From: Acanthacorydalis orientalis | Lineage: Eukaryota > Arthropoda > Insecta > Megaloptera > Corydalidae | DNA length: 64,000 nt | Reading direction: 5' to 3' | Assembly (NCBI GenBank): GCA_034766995.1 | Contig: CM068317.1 | Span: forward strand, 30,417,001-30,481,000 | Shown: piece after piece, positions 47,388 through 59,673 of the stretch | How positions within the stretch are numbered: position 1 is the first letter of the stretch | Layout of the letters: the number at the start of each line of letters is the position of its first letter | Notes under the pieces: model-generated | What the model was told of the DNA's origin: nothing | The model's input: only the letters and a program-made list of their open reading frames with translations | Database searches by the model: none | Made by a program: the position numbers and the translations under genes

Positions 47388-47397
47388 ATGTATGTAA
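47337..47397. repeat. (TA)n-(TG)n microsatellite
   Basis: About 17 TA units, then TGTGTGTGTGTG and TATG units. Confidence 0.95.
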
Positions 47398-48091
47398 CCA
47401 TGAAATATTGTTTTTTTTTTGAATTGCAAAGAACGATTTTAAGATAAAATGAAATGAATGCTCTTGAAGAATATATGAAAGAAAATATATACAATAATTG
47501 ATGAAATAAGAGGTACGAAGAATTATTGAAACAGTGGATTGATGAGCCAATTAATCTTTTGTATATTTGATACGTTCTGAATAATTTCTTTGCTAATTAT
47601 ATACTACTTTATTTATGAAGTAAACAGTCCAAATGAAAAATATTATAAATATTTAAAAGTGAGTAGTATGTGAAAAATTCTCAGCTAAATGAGAACATTA
47701 AATTATTATCATCAATTAAAGGACGTGAAAATTGGCGTTATAATCATTTTCTGTTCTTAATTACTTGAAAAAAGTTGCCAACTAGGACTTAATTATCGCT
47801 GTTGAAAAAATATCAAAAATATTTTACAAATATACAATTCTTATTGAAATATATACATTTTTGAAATATTGTAAATCAGTAAATTAGAATATTAATGAAA
47901 ATCTTCAGTTACATAACTAAAAGCAAAATTTGTATTTAAACATCATATGATAACACTTTTGCGAATTCTTAAATATTTTTTTACCTGCGGACGAATTTGT
48001 TTGGCGCCATCAAAGTCTGACACTGACGCCAAATGAGTGCACAAAAGAATTTGGTAATATAAGGTTATATATGCATACAGTGTGTATGTTT

Positions 48092-48094
<3 letters not shown>
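47398..48094. other. AT-rich spacer, no gene seen
   Basis: A small GC-richer patch lies at 47,990-48,040. No gene. Confidence 0.5.

Positions 48095-48131
<37 letters not shown>
48095..48131. repeat. (TA)n microsatellite
   Basis: About 18 TA units. Confidence 0.95.
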
Positions 48132-48133
<2 letters not shown>

Positions 48134-48261
48134 GAAAAGACGAAATACTTTAATTTTACCTTAATGTTCATTATTTCGAAAAAAAAACACTAAACACATT
48201 ATATTTATTTATTGTTAGATTATAAAAGAAAATTGGTAAATATAAAATTAAGATGAAAATA

Positions 48262-48327
48262 TTAGGTCAATGTAAAAATAATTACAATTTATTACAATTA
48301 CCGTAATTATTTTCCTACTGACCTAAT
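48262..48327. mobile_element. 65-bp mariner mini-element (terminal repeats only)
   Basis: TTAGGTCAATGTAAAAATAA and TTATTTTCCTACTGACCTAA face each other with only about 25 nt between. They match the family terminal repeat (TTAGGTTGGTAGGAAAATAA). TA dinucleotides border both ends. No internal sequence of the parent element is left. Confidence 0.75.
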
Positions 48328-48499
48328 ATAATATTTTAAATTCCTACGAGTAATTCCTTCTTTACTTCCATAAAAAATTAACATATTAAATGTGTTATTT
48401 TATTGAATTATATAAGAATTAAAATTAATATTTAAAAACTTAAAATAATTCGATTAAAAATTTTCACTTAATATTAAATATTCAATTAATATTTTTTAC

Positions 48500-48705
48500 T
48501 TAATTATTTGATTGTTACTTATAAGCATTTCTAGGACGATTCTATTATCATCAGAAAGATTTTCTGTAACTTAGCGTTATAAACATGATGGTGTCGTTAT
48601 GAGAATGAGCATAACTATCAATGAAAAACGATAATAATAATTTATTAAATATTTTTGGTCAAAAAAAAACTGTGTTAAGATGATGAAATGAATTTAAATC
48701 AGTTT
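48500..48705. mobile_element. Foldback element, both inner arms (copy J)
   Basis: Left: TATTTGATTGTTACTTATAA, GCATTTCTAGGACGATTCTA, TTATCATCAGAAAGATTTTC. Right: ATGATGGTGTCGTTATGAGA, ATGAGCATAACTATCAATGA, AAAACGATAATAATAATTTA, TTAAATATTTTTGGTCAAAA, GATGATGAAATGAATTT. The outer left arm is shortened. Confidence 0.65.
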
Positions 48706-48837
48706 TTTTCTTCTACTTTAATGATTGAATTTTTAAACATATATTATTTTAAATAATATAACAGATATGTTATAAATTAATGAGTAAAGCAATGTTTTAT
48801 ATATTGAGATACTTTTAAGCGATAGAACCAAACAAAA

Positions 48838-49180
48838 CGTCAAGACTGTGAAAATGAAGATCTTAAGATTCAACTCACGGGACCACTAAAGAAATGAAGA
48901 TCTAAAAGGAAAATGTGGCATACAAGAAGTGGTTGAATGGACCAATGCCAAGAGAGAGGTATGGAATAATCAAGTGGATAGAATAGGAGAAGAGTGATTT
49001 CCCTGCATGTGTGAAAGTGGAGACCTTCAGGAAAGGAACTTCGTGGACGATCGTGTAAGAAATGGATACAGAGCTGGCATTTCTTATCCATCAAGCTAAA
49101 GTGAGAGGAAAAGCAACAGAAGAAATAACTCCTAGCTTAATAAGAAGAATAAGAGATAATGTTAAATAGATTAATAGTAT
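48838..49180 (+). pseudogene. Non-LTR retrotransposon C-terminal remnant
   Basis: Plus-strand fragments in changing frames read KCGIQEVVEWTNAKREVWNN (first residues degraded), QVDRIGEE, then PSGKELRGRSCKKWIQ (about 49,026-49,073). This is the pattern 'CGIQDV-W---RR--W--HV-RM...P-GKR-RGRPRKRW' found after the reverse transcriptase domain in several insect non-LTR retroelements. A stop and frameshifts make it inactive. It is purine-rich and GC-richer than its flanks. Confidence 0.6.
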
Positions 49181-49745
49181 TGTAGAATGAAATGTGTAGT
49201 TCAGAAGGTAGTCTTATTTACTAGAATAGACATACAAGATTGAATTGAACATCGTTTTAATAGTTAGCCATTCCTGCTTTACTGTTCACAAAGTGTAAAT
49301 AATATAATTTTCGATTTTTAAAAATATTATACATACAATTTTTACATCTATGATAAAGGTGAGCATACATAAACATGATGCATATTTTTCTGAATATCAA
49401 TGTATATTTTTAAACAGTTTGTGCTACAATATCTGTCAAAATGCTATAATTAAGTTAACAATTTTATTTCGGCACATTTTTGTTTTTTTTTCAGAAAAAT
49501 TACATAATTAACATTTACGGATCATTTAGAGTTTTAAACTTAAAAGGAACATTATTTTTAAAGTTTTTTTACGAATCAGAACAGAAATGGTTATATTTTT
49601 TATTTATTACTTTAAATATGTAATATGTGCAATTATTAAAATTCTATTTACAAAGTAAAGTTTTTTTTAATTTCTCTTAAATCACTTTATTGACTGCAAC
49701 ACAGTGTTATTTAAATACTGTAACTTAAGATTACAAATGAAATAA
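49181..49745. other. AT-rich spacer, no gene seen
   Basis: No supported feature. A TTTTTTTTTCAG at about 49,484-49,493 looks like an acceptor, but no donor-bounded exon follows. Confidence 0.5.
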
Positions 49746-49785
49746 TATATATATATATATATACATACATATATATATGTATATG
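49746..49785. repeat. TA/CATA microsatellite
   Basis: Mixed TA and CATACATA units. Confidence 0.9.
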
Positions 49786-50036
49786 TAAATGTACGTATGT
49801 ATTCAAAAGTGCACTTTTGAAAATTAAGACAGCACAAAGTGCCTTACTTATTTTCGTATAATTGTACAGCAAGTGTATTATTCTCAAGCTATTATAATAG
49901 ACATTGTTGTTGAAGGTATATTGCAAATTCTTCTATATACTCTACCTAATGTTCCTTTTTGTTGCAAACTGGGAATAGAACCATTCTTTCTTATATTCTG
50001 CCACGAGACAATTGATAATGTATGAGAAATATATCC

Positions 50037-50098
<62 letters not shown>
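50037..50098. repeat. Long (TA)n microsatellite
   Basis: About 29 TA units bordered by TTCATATA and TATATGAA, so the block is a perfect palindrome including its flanks. Confidence 0.95.
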
Positions 50099-50100
<2 letters not shown>

Positions 50101-50779
50101 TTTGAAGAAAAGCAGAAAAATTTGTAACGTAAAATATTTCTCTACTAGAAAAAATTCTTAAATTAAATAACATTCTAGGTTTTTCCTATCACATATCATA
50201 TACTGAAATCACATCAAGTAACTGATATCCCATTAAAAAAATTATCTATCAAACTTGAATCACGACACTAATTTTTGATTAAAAAAACAAATAATAATTC
50301 AAATACTAATCTCAGTTATGTTTACTAGGAAAACTGGTAAATAAGCTGATTGTCAAAAAATATTTCTTAAATGTATGTGTGTATTGAATATTTCTTGTTG
50401 ATAAACTACGCCTGGAGAATATTTTAATCATTATTACGAATATAAATTATCTTGTGCTAGAAAAAGTTTCTCTTTATATAATTTAAACAAATCTGTTTTC
50501 ATTTATCCTTTCTTACAGGCACTGTGATTTTTTTTAAATATTGTTGTATCTAAAGATACGTATAGGTGTATTAATGGCTTAATTATTTCACATGAATGAA
50601 TTTAAATTCTTTATTTTTCCTGTCATACTTTAAAGAAAATATTTATTAAGTTTATAAAATAACCAGAACACATACGAATATATTATTCTTTTAAAACTGT
50701 ATAAATGTTATTTTTTTGCTACAGTTGATTAAACATTGAATGTAGGTTTTGTTTTAGTTCAGTTGAAAAGAAAGATATT

Positions 50780-50780
<1 letters not shown>
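50099..50780. other. AT-rich spacer, no gene seen
   Basis: No supported feature. Confidence 0.55.

Positions 50781-50781
<1 letters not shown>

Positions 50782-50825
<44 letters not shown>
50782..50825. repeat. (TA)n microsatellite
   Basis: About 21 TA units. Confidence 0.95.
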
Positions 50826-50830
<5 letters not shown>

Positions 50831-51266
50831 CTGACAAATACAGTTATTAATAATACTAAGTAATTAAACTTTCTTATAAAATATTTTGTTTTTCTCTGAA
50901 CTTCTATATTTTAAATATAGTATTATCAAATTGTATTTGACTCAATATTTGATTATCTCTAAAGTTTACGTATAGTTCATCAATAATCAATTCATCAAAT
51001 TAATAAAATTATGCATATATATATATATATATGATTTATTTACACACGTTCTTTAATAGAGTAACATATTAGTATATATGTATCTTCAAAGAGAACAGAT
51101 GCATGACTGGTATAATAGTTAATTACATACATTATTACCCTGACAAATTTGTGAATTCACGACAAAACTTTCTTACAATGTAATAATAGATGATATTTTG
51201 CCATTTTACTATTGTTTACTGATTATCTTCTACATCACACTTGTAATGAATCAACAATATTCAGGA

Positions 51267-51268
<2 letters not shown>

Positions 51269-51331
<63 letters not shown>
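51269..51331. repeat. Long (TA)n microsatellite
   Basis: About 30 TA units. Confidence 0.95.
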
Positions 51332-51333
<2 letters not shown>

Positions 51334-51507
51334 GGAATGTATATACAGTCAAAAAATATTCCTAGGTTTGTATGCATGTACGTGTATGTCTAATACTAAT
51401 GTATAGATGAAATATGTAAAGAAAATCCGTACAATGTATAAAAAAATCCATAACATATACAGAAACGTACAAAATTTTCCAACATCACATATGCATATAT
51501 GAATACG

Positions 51508-51509
51508 CG

Positions 51510-51540
<31 letters not shown>

Positions 51541-51558
51541 ATACATATACATATATTT
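51508..51558. repeat. TA/CATA microsatellite at the left edge of a CpG island
   Basis: About 11 TA units and then TGTATGTATACATATACATA. Confidence 0.9.
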
Positions 51559-51993
51559 TTAGGGGTGAGAAAACGGGTGTGAGGAGAGTCTCTTAACGAA
51601 GGGGGTAGTCGGTCGGCTGGCTGACTGACTCGCATGAGTATGAGTAAACCGGGTGTCTCGGGTGGCGGTGGTCGCGGGTGGTTATGTCGGAAGGCTAGTG
51701 GGGTTGTTCTGATCATGTGGCGGCGCGAATATATGTATGTATGTATGTATGTATGTAGAATGAGCGTGGGGACGAGTGCACAGTTTTCTCGCGTGCCGTT
51801 CGTCCGCCGTGCCCCCGCGAACGCTTGCGAGCCAACAGCCGCAGCCGCCGTCATCCCTCAACCCCCTTCAGCAATTATTGATTCGCGTACTCGTTCATTT
51901 CTTCCCGCGGCTTTCTTGTTCTTCTACGGGAGACGTATATGAGCGCAATGCGTTCGGTGTGAGACGGGGTGGCTAAACGAACGGCCCGTTGGG
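51559..51993 (+). other. CpG-rich island ending in a strong splice donor; possible first exon
   Basis: Strongly GC- and CpG-rich, with GGTGGCGGTGGTCGCGGGTG (51,661-51,680) and CCGCAGCCGCCGTC (51,839-51,852). It contains an (ATGT)6 tract (51,730-51,756). The right edge CGTTGGG|GTAAGTTCTT (donor at 51,994) is a near-perfect 5' splice site on the plus strand. Frames up to 102 codons are open on plus (51,634-51,942), and one of up to 152 codons on minus (51,396-51,854), all low in protein character. I infer a CpG-island promoter with a non-coding first exon. A chance donor in an enhancer is the alternative. Confidence 0.35.
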
Positions 51994-52146
51994 GTAAGTT
52001 CTTATACATAGCGGCTGCCTACACTCCTTTGTCGTCGTCATCGTGAAATGAGTTTTGCGTCACCATAATGAAACGAAAAACCTTACACAAATATTTCTGT
52101 TGACACTATTTTTATTAATTTTCCTATCCTCTAAACTATCTAATAA

Positions 52147-52147
<1 letters not shown>

Positions 52148-52210
<63 letters not shown>
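52148..52210. repeat. Long (TA)n microsatellite
   Basis: About 27 TA units, then TGTATATA. Confidence 0.95.
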
Positions 52211-52413
52211 CTTAGTTGCAGCAGATACAAGGAATTATTAGTCTACAAATTATTTTAAAACTTATAGGTTTTTATATTACAACCAGTTTTAAATGAACAG
52301 TTGTTTAAGTGCCTGGTATTATCTTCAATTAAAATTTAATTGAAAATACTTCAAAAAGTTTGAGTCAAACAATTTAAAATCTAAGGTACACTAAATGTTT
52401 GAAATCATAGTAA

Positions 52414-52492
52414 TAAGGTTCGTAGGAAAATAATTGCGGTTTTTGTTGTGAATTTGAAGGTCGTAAACTGCAATTATTTTTCTACCAACCTA
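52414..52492. mobile_element. 79-bp mariner mini-element (terminal repeats only)
   Basis: AAGGTTCGTAGGAAAATAAT and ATTATTTTTCTACCAACCTA are inverted with about 24 nt between, extended by GCGGTTTT / AAACTGC. It is the same structure as at 48,262 and matches the ends of the 32,429 element, including its AATTTGAAGGTCGTAAACTG subterminal sequence. Confidence 0.8.
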
Positions 52493-55000
52493 ATATAAGT
52501 TTGTTTTAATATCTGTGATTCATTTGTTGTATTGTCGTTGTTAATCACACAAGATACACATGAACCACACCAACAGGCTGTAAATTGGATCATTAATTTG
52601 AAAAACACATTCTATGTTTACTATTCGATAAAAAGTTGTTCGATTCACACGGACTAAGACCAGGAAAATAACTGAATATTCCATTATAAATGTTGAAAAT
52701 ATATGTATAAATAAATATATTTATACATATACAAAATCTAGAAATGAGAATTATAAAAACATGTTTGAAGATCTAGAAGAAAAGTATCGTTCGAAACATT
52801 TACAAATCTAACATACAGAGAAATTGAATCGAACAATATATTTTCAAACTTAACTCAGCAGAATAAGTAAGAATCGTAGCTGATTTTACATTACAAAGGT
52901 AAGATAAATAACTTAGAAACTACAATCGAGAAAACATATTCGTTTATATGACAAACTGAAAAGACTACATATATATCCAGAATTTACTGAAATAGGTAGA
53001 AAGACTTTATAGAAAATTTGTATCAATAATTTATTACTTCAAGAAAGTTATTATAAAGTGATTAAATTTATTGATTTTCAATTAAAATTCTATACGCACG
53101 TTTTCTAAAAAAAGTATTAAAAACAAATTCTAATATTTCACCTAAATATTTTTATAACAATTTAATTTATGTAGTATATTATTTATAATTAACTGAGTAG
53201 TACACCAAGTGAGAGTAATATTGAGAATTGATATTAATGCATTAAGTATTAATATTAAAAAATAATGTTTATTTTATTGATAAATAAATGTACAAATAAA
53301 ATTTATTTTTGTAAATTCGTAAATAAATCATAAAAAATCAAATAGTGTTTTATAAAATAAATCCTAAACACTTATAAATGTAAATGCAGAGAATACATCT
53401 ATTAAAAAGTATTTTTTCTAAATTTATTGTTCATAAGTAGAAAAAAGGACTTAACACTCACTGGATATTTATTTTCACTCAAACTATTTTAAGCCATAAT
53501 TACAATTTTCAATTGGTTTCAATCAGAAAAGATAGCTAAAATATGAATCGTCTTAACATTAAAAAATCTTTATCCAATTATTTAGTTGAATAAATTTCTA
53601 TAATAATAAAAATATAACAATTATTATAAAAAATTAAATTATAAACAAATAGAAACTTATTTTTTTCCAAATCATTTCTTGATTGGTCATGGTGATTATT
53701 ATAAAAGCTCGACTTTAAAAAAATATTTAAATTTCAATTATTCGAATAAATTACATGCTTTAATGACGATTGAGTGAACAGAAACGATACTGTTTAAATA
53801 AAATAAATTGAATTTCTATTTTTGTAAACCAATTATTATTAACAAATTATTTGCGCCTATATTCTATTAGCAACGTCAGTTGTGACTGATAGTTTTTTAT
53901 GAATAAATGTATTTTCTTGAATTATAAATGTTATTAAACAGAAATTCGTTATCTGATTTATGTGCAAATGATTTAGTCTGATTTCTAAAACTATTCAACT
54001 GTTTTATACAGAATAATGATGCATCATAAATTATTGAACTACTCTTTAAGGTTGATCTCACTCATTTTTTATCGAATGAAATAAATACATTTTAATTATT
54101 CCTAGTTTGAAGAAACTAAGTATAATTAGAACTAACTTAGTTTTATGGATTTTATTCAATGTTTCCCATACTTAATATAGTAGTGTAGCTCTTACAAGAT
54201 TTTATTGATTGATATACGGTTTTAACGTCTTATCGGAGTACCACTTTAAAGGAAACGTAAGTTGGAATTGTTTTAGTAAATCGAAAAAGAATAATATAGA
54301 TGTTCACTTAAAATATAAGAAAATTAATTGTATTGTCCTATTTTTGATAAAAATAACACACATGAAGAAAATCATAGACGTTTTAGATTTCATTTAATTG
54401 AAGATATATGAATGTGAAATTTTGTGATTTATTCATACAATACACCATATCGTAAATTTCATAAAATTCTTCTCTGTACCTTCAGCAGTAAATATACTAT
54501 ACTTTAGAAATAAATCATTTCTTAAAAGAAAAACTGTTACTAAATTCTAAGTGTATAAAAAACGAATTTTTCAAATATTAACTCTTTTTAAATATTTTTT
54601 TTTGTCTAGAAACAAAACGGAATATAAAATTGTTTTTAAAGTGTCTGATTTATTGGACTAAAAATATTTTTAAGTAAATTAAACATCTTCCTATAATATA
54701 CCAAAAATGGATATGAATACTCCTATAAATACTAAATAGATTAATTTATAAGAATGAATAAAATTTGACCTTACAGGCACATCTGACATAAAATAACTAA
54801 TGTATGCATACAGTGCATCGAATGGAAATAAAGTTATGTAAGAAAATAAAGAGGTTTGTTTGATTTTTATGTCAGAAATAGAATTGAATGCTAATCACAT
54901 ATTTCATCCATTAGATCTGAGACATACATTAAATAGAAAATGATGAATGTATTCAAAACTCAACTGAATAGCAAAAATAGGACAAGTATTTTTTTTAAAA
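52493..55000. other. Long AT-rich desert, no gene seen
   Basis: About 2.5 kb with no island. A 62-codon frame at 54,209-54,397 includes a GTAAGT word (54,256-54,261) but no supporting exon context. Confidence 0.55.
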
Positions 55001-55004
55001 AAAA

Positions 55005-55345
55005 TCGTAGAAATATTTACTGCCGAGTTTCTATTATCTTTCGGATAAATATCGTGTGGACGAATAATATGTATGTGCATGTTCAGATGGATGTTTGTTT
55101 TACTTGACGACGAGTATAGTATAAAGTACAACGCGATTATTAAAAGTTGCTCGCATGTGAGTGCGACTGCGAAGCACCTACGTACACATGTGTTGTGGAA
55201 CAAGACGCGACAATGGATTAAAAAGACATTTTCAGTTATAACTTGAATAATTGTACAGTAGATGAGTTTAAAATCCGCTCCTCTCTTCTTCTGCTTCTTC
55301 TTCGTATTTATTGGTTGTGCTCGTCGACATTATGATTTCGAGAAG
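55005..55345. other. Small CpG-containing island
   Basis: Moderately GC-rich, with a CTTCTTCTGCTTCTTCTTCG run (55,286-55,305) and many CpGs. The minus frame at 54,904-55,203 extends into it without family similarity. Confidence 0.35.
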
Positions 55346-55398
55346 GACGACTCAATTTTTTTTTGAATTGTTCTTAGTTCTGTAAATATATTACATGC

Positions 55399-55401
<3 letters not shown>

Positions 55402-55445
<44 letters not shown>
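55402..55445. repeat. (TA)n microsatellite
   Basis: About 21 TA units between CGTACA and TGCACGTA. Confidence 0.95.
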
Positions 55446-55448
<3 letters not shown>

Positions 55449-55930
55449 GTATAGTTTCTAGAATTGTGAAACCATTTTCACTAAAGAAAATGCATTTATC
55501 ATTTATTTAGCACTTATTTTTATCTGAAATTTTTTTATGATACATTTAGCAAAATTACAAATTTTAAGTATAAGTCACTTGGAATATTATATATCAGTTA
55601 CAGAAAAAAAAATGTCTTATTATTTTATAATGCACCTAATTTTTATACTTTTCTGATTTAAATTTTAATGAAACATTATCAAGGCTAGTTTTTATTGAGA
55701 ATTTAAGGTTGTTCTTTCTTTTCTTAAGAAAAAATATATTTCGAATAATGAGATTGTACTCTTGGTCACACTGCTCAACTAACAGACTTGTTAGTTGTTT
55801 GTTTACAACCATCATTAATTTAATTGTTTAATTACAGTAGCGTTTCTAGTTTCTTTTTTGATTTTGTTTAATATATATTAATATAATTACCATTTGTGAA
55901 TATATTTTTAAATAATATATTTTGTTATAG

Positions 55931-55959
55931 ACGACTTTCTTCAATTGTAATCAGTTCTG
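55931..55959 (+). other. Candidate 29-nt micro-exon
   Basis: TTTTGTTATAG (acceptor) and CTG|GTAAGTTT (strong donor at 55,960) bracket 29 nt. The upstream pyrimidine tract is weak. Low confidence. Confidence 0.12.
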
Positions 55960-56395
55960 GTAAGTTTATTATACAATTTTAATTCTATATTTTCTAATTA
56001 GTGTTAAGATACCATAAAATCTAACACGAGGTAATATAAATCCAAAGACATAAATAGAATAATAAATGACAATATTTTAATTACTTATTATAAAATATAT
56101 TAATCGAGTTTTCAAAAAATTCTATTCTACAAATAAATGAATAGATAATAATTAAAAAATACATAAATGTGTCTTATATTTTAATTTCCTAAAATTAAAT
56201 TAAATTCCTATAACAAGTTTTATACATTTAAAATTAGAAAAAAAGGTAATAATTCCTAGGAAACTATTTTAGAATTCATTAAGTGTTTTCCAGAAAACGT
56301 ATCATAAAATCTAAAAAATCAACTATGTAAATCGAAACAAGAAATAACATCCTATCTTTGTAAGAGATTTTTTTGTAATATAAATGAAAAATGAG
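55960..56395. other. AT-rich spacer, no gene seen
   Basis: No supported feature. Confidence 0.5.
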
Positions 56396-56399
56396 AAAA

Positions 56400-56625
56400 T
56401 CTGGGATATTATTAAGAAGCCGATTAGAAAATACTGTAGTTGCACTCTGAAACTCCACTAGATGAATTGCCAGAAACATCCCCGTCAGAGCACTTAATTT
56501 TTTTTCCAATACTTGAAGAAAGTTTCCGACCTGTAAAGCGGTTTGGATTTTCAACGATATGAGTCGTGAACTACAACATTCAAAATTCTTATGGTGGTGA
56601 AGGGGTTAAGGTCTTTTTACTAATA
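56400..56625. repeat. Dispersed repeat, copy 2 (partner at 3400-3645)
   Basis: GCACTCTGAAACTCCACTAG, ATGAATTGCCAGAAACATCC, CCGTCAGAG and later TATGAGTCGTGAACTACAAC align with the partner copy. The minus strand here is open as a 91-codon frame (56,279-56,554), but in a phase different from the open frame of copy 1. That argues against a shared coding frame, unless frameshifts have accumulated. Confidence 0.5.
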
Positions 56626-56879
56626 CCTTAGACAGAATACATTTGTTTTTTTAAAAAAATTCACATAAACTAAACATTATTTTTTAAATTTATAGTAATA
56701 GTCATTCACCTGGTTAGGATAAATTGGTATCAGTGTTTTTTTTAGGAACAAAAGTATCAGCTGTCGCATATATCTCATTTAAGCTTCCTACTAAAGGCAA
56801 GAGATTTTTAAATTTTATTTAAACTATAAAATAATATTTCAATACTTATATAATATAATAAACTTTTCAACACTGTCTA

Positions 56880-56975
56880 AATTTATTCTCACGAATAAAC
56901 TTTTCACTCACTTTACAAACCATTATTATTTTCTAGACAAAAATGTTCATTAGTTAGTTATTAAACCATTATAAA
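56880..56975. mobile_element. Foldback element, outer left arm (copy K)
   Basis: CTAAATTTATTCTCACGAAT, AAACTTTTCACTCACTTTAC, AAACCATTATTATTTTCTAG and ACAAAAATGTTCATTAGTTA follow the outer left-arm order. The core and right arm are absent. Confidence 0.45.
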
Positions 56976-58475
56976 AGAGAATTTTATTGATAAATAGTTC
57001 TATATAATTTGTAATCAAAATAAAATATTCTAAATGGATACGGTTTTTAATTTTTCACAATAAAATAAATAAAAGCTTTTGATTTTTGCTAATTATTAAC
57101 ATAAATTAACGCACAGGTCTAATAAATCGTTCTTTTTTCTTAAATAATATTATCAAAATTACTATTACAAGTATTAATAATTTATAGCTCATATATATTA
57201 GATTATATGTTCATATCATAATAAACAGTGCAATTTATTACTCATATATACTACATAAGTGGTGGACATGTATTGCCCTTATTCTATCATTTATATAACG
57301 ACAATAGTAACCATACAGAGATTATCATTATTACTAGTTTGCAAGAAGGGCTATTGACCATCTAATCATAAATTCGAAGTAGCAGCTATTGAATTTTATA
57401 TGGAAAAAAATGATTTTTTCAATTAAATACTAATTATTTGTAATCAAGACTTCAACTTTTAATAAAGCTATGTACCAGTCTATATATTGAAACAAGTTTA
57501 AATAAATTTCCATATTTGTATAGTTTAAATAAAAATGATTTGCGTTATATGGGAATAAAATGTATTTCGTACTTTCTCATACAAAATTAAGTAAAGATCA
57601 ATTGAAATGTTGATATCGGTTATTTATTTTACTGAAAATAAATCCATATACTTCTTATTTTTATAACACAGACAAATACTCTTTCGGTTAAAAATATACT
57701 CATTTATGCTTTATTATAATTTTAATTCGATTTATACACTGGATTCCTATTTTGTAAAGAATATGAAACATTTCTCATTCTTACTATTAAAGGTTGTTAA
57801 ATACTTCTTTGATTTTTTAAGTAGTGGCTGTATATCTAAAGGCATAAATCAGATTATTGTTACTGAAAATTGTTACAAAAAATTGACATTTCAAAAAATA
57901 ATATTAATATTTATCATACTAACATTCTTCAAAATATTCTTATTACAATAAAAAATTAATCACATGGTTAAAATACATTTAATTTGATATATCATAAATT
58001 TATCGAATAAAAATAATAAAATCTCTAAATTTATTAAGGAAAATTCGTTAAAAGTAATATAGAATTTTAATATAATTAATGATTTTTAAGAAAACTATAA
58101 AAGAGACATTAAAAAAGTGTATGTGTATGTTAATGCATAAGTAATCGCTATAATTTGACTTTTAATGGAAAATGATTTTGAATTCATTTAAATGTAGTCA
58201 TTGAAAATAAATAAATAAAGCTATTTTAATTTGTTTAAACTCCCTGTCAAAATTTTAATCCAGTTATAGGTTCCCTTTTCTCTGACTTTATTTTTAGGAT
58301 GCTTTTTTTTAAAAAAAATGTGTTTCATTGTTGTTATAATATCTTAATCAATAATTTTCAAAAAGCACATTTATTTTAAAATTTCTTCTCTAATAATACC
58401 TTTACTCGTATATTTAAACAATATGAATAAGTATCGATGAAGTATAAATCCTTTTTTGGGAACCTAAATATCAAA
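56976..58475. other. AT-rich desert, no gene seen
   Basis: An 81-codon Phe/Ile-rich frame (57,706-57,951) is composition-driven. Confidence 0.5.
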
Positions 58476-58476
58476 T

Positions 58477-58843
58477 TCATCTTTTATTAAACAGGCGATT
58501 CAATTCGTAGAACAAAATTTTGTTGGAATTAAACTCCACTGTCTCTCCAATTTGTATGATAATCGAAATAATTTTTATTTGCTTGCAAATAAATAGACGT
58601 ACGATTCGAAAAGAATGTAATTTATCTATGAACACGATACGATACCTAGTGTTCGTCTTAATACAATCGGAAATGTACGTTCGAGAGTGTGAATTATTAA
58701 AATGCACGGTCGTGATCGCGATAAATTTCGAACAGGGTGAAAAAAAAATCAACCTCCACTTCTTCGACAACTGTACCTCGAGCAACGAATTTAAAACTGC
58801 TTCGTTCATTATTATTCTGCTAATACTTTCGCTTTTATTTTAA
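58477..58843. other. Patch open on both strands, possible decayed exon
   Basis: About 330 bp is stop-free in one frame on each strand (110 codons minus at 58,477-58,809, 107 codons plus at 58,520-58,843). It is CpG-richer toward the right. Neither translation resembles a family I know. One strand may be a real exon of unknown type, but splice signals are not convincing. Confidence 0.2.
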
Positions 58844-58844
58844 A

Positions 58845-59056
58845 ATTCGACAAGCTACGACATTTACCCGTTACTTTCATCCCCTAACGGACGTACGGGG
58901 GGCCGTGCGTAAGACAGAGACGCGTATACGTACACAGTGGTAATTATTGCAACAACTTGTGTGTTAATTTCAAACGAATGCGCGCGCAATTCATATGACA
59001 TCTCTTTCTTTCTTACACATATGTATATATTGGGACTTGATGTGTGCTGGTCGCGG

Positions 59057-59088
<32 letters not shown>

Positions 59089-59400
59089 CCATGTGTGTAT
59101 ATATGTGTATGTGTGTGTATTTCTTAGGGTTGTGGAGACTGGCTATAGGGTGTATATATGTCGGGTGTTGTATAGGATCAGTAGTGTGGGTGTAAGGAGA
59201 CAGGACTGTCGGTTTGGTCTTGTGGGTGGCAATGGGGCTGATATTAAGCAAGCCGGGGGTAGTCTTAAGATGTACACTGGAAGAAGAAAATTTGCATATA
59301 TTTATTTTTTCCTTGGTGTGGCCGGCACGATAAACCGTGATAAAAATCTCATCTGGCTTTTCTTCTTTTTGAGGCCTATGTAGTGGAAATTATTCCTTTG
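58845..59400. other. GC-richer island with internal TA tract
   Basis: CpG-rich at 58,865-58,935 and G-rich on plus at 59,115-59,275, with a TA tract at 59,057-59,085. A 148-codon plus frame (58,937-59,383) runs through the TA tract and is probably incidental. Confidence 0.3.
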
Positions 59401-59615
59401 TATATGACGCGCTTTCGCCTATGTTGTGATCTTTTAGTTTTAACTATGAATATGATATTTTTTCCACGAATATTTTATTTAAAAAAACATTTCATATTTT
59501 TCGTATCATTTTTACTGCGCTTATCACTGTATGTCATCAATGCCTTCAGCATGTTTTACGGTCAGACTTATTTTGTTTTCATCTTATATATTTTTTAATA
59601 TCCGTTAGTACATGT

Positions 59616-59617
<2 letters not shown>

Positions 59618-59672
<55 letters not shown>
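59618..59672. repeat. (CA)n-(TA)n microsatellite
   Basis: About 6 CA units and 21 TA units. Confidence 0.95.

Positions 59673-59673
<1 letters not shown>

Noticed and set aside
51396..51854. 152-codon minus-strand frame over the CpG island
   Set aside because: It crosses an (ATGT)n tract and a TA tract. The composition is repeat-driven and the plus strand is open too.
58937..59383. 148-codon plus-strand frame
   Set aside because: It includes a TA microsatellite. The remaining sequence has no recognised domain.
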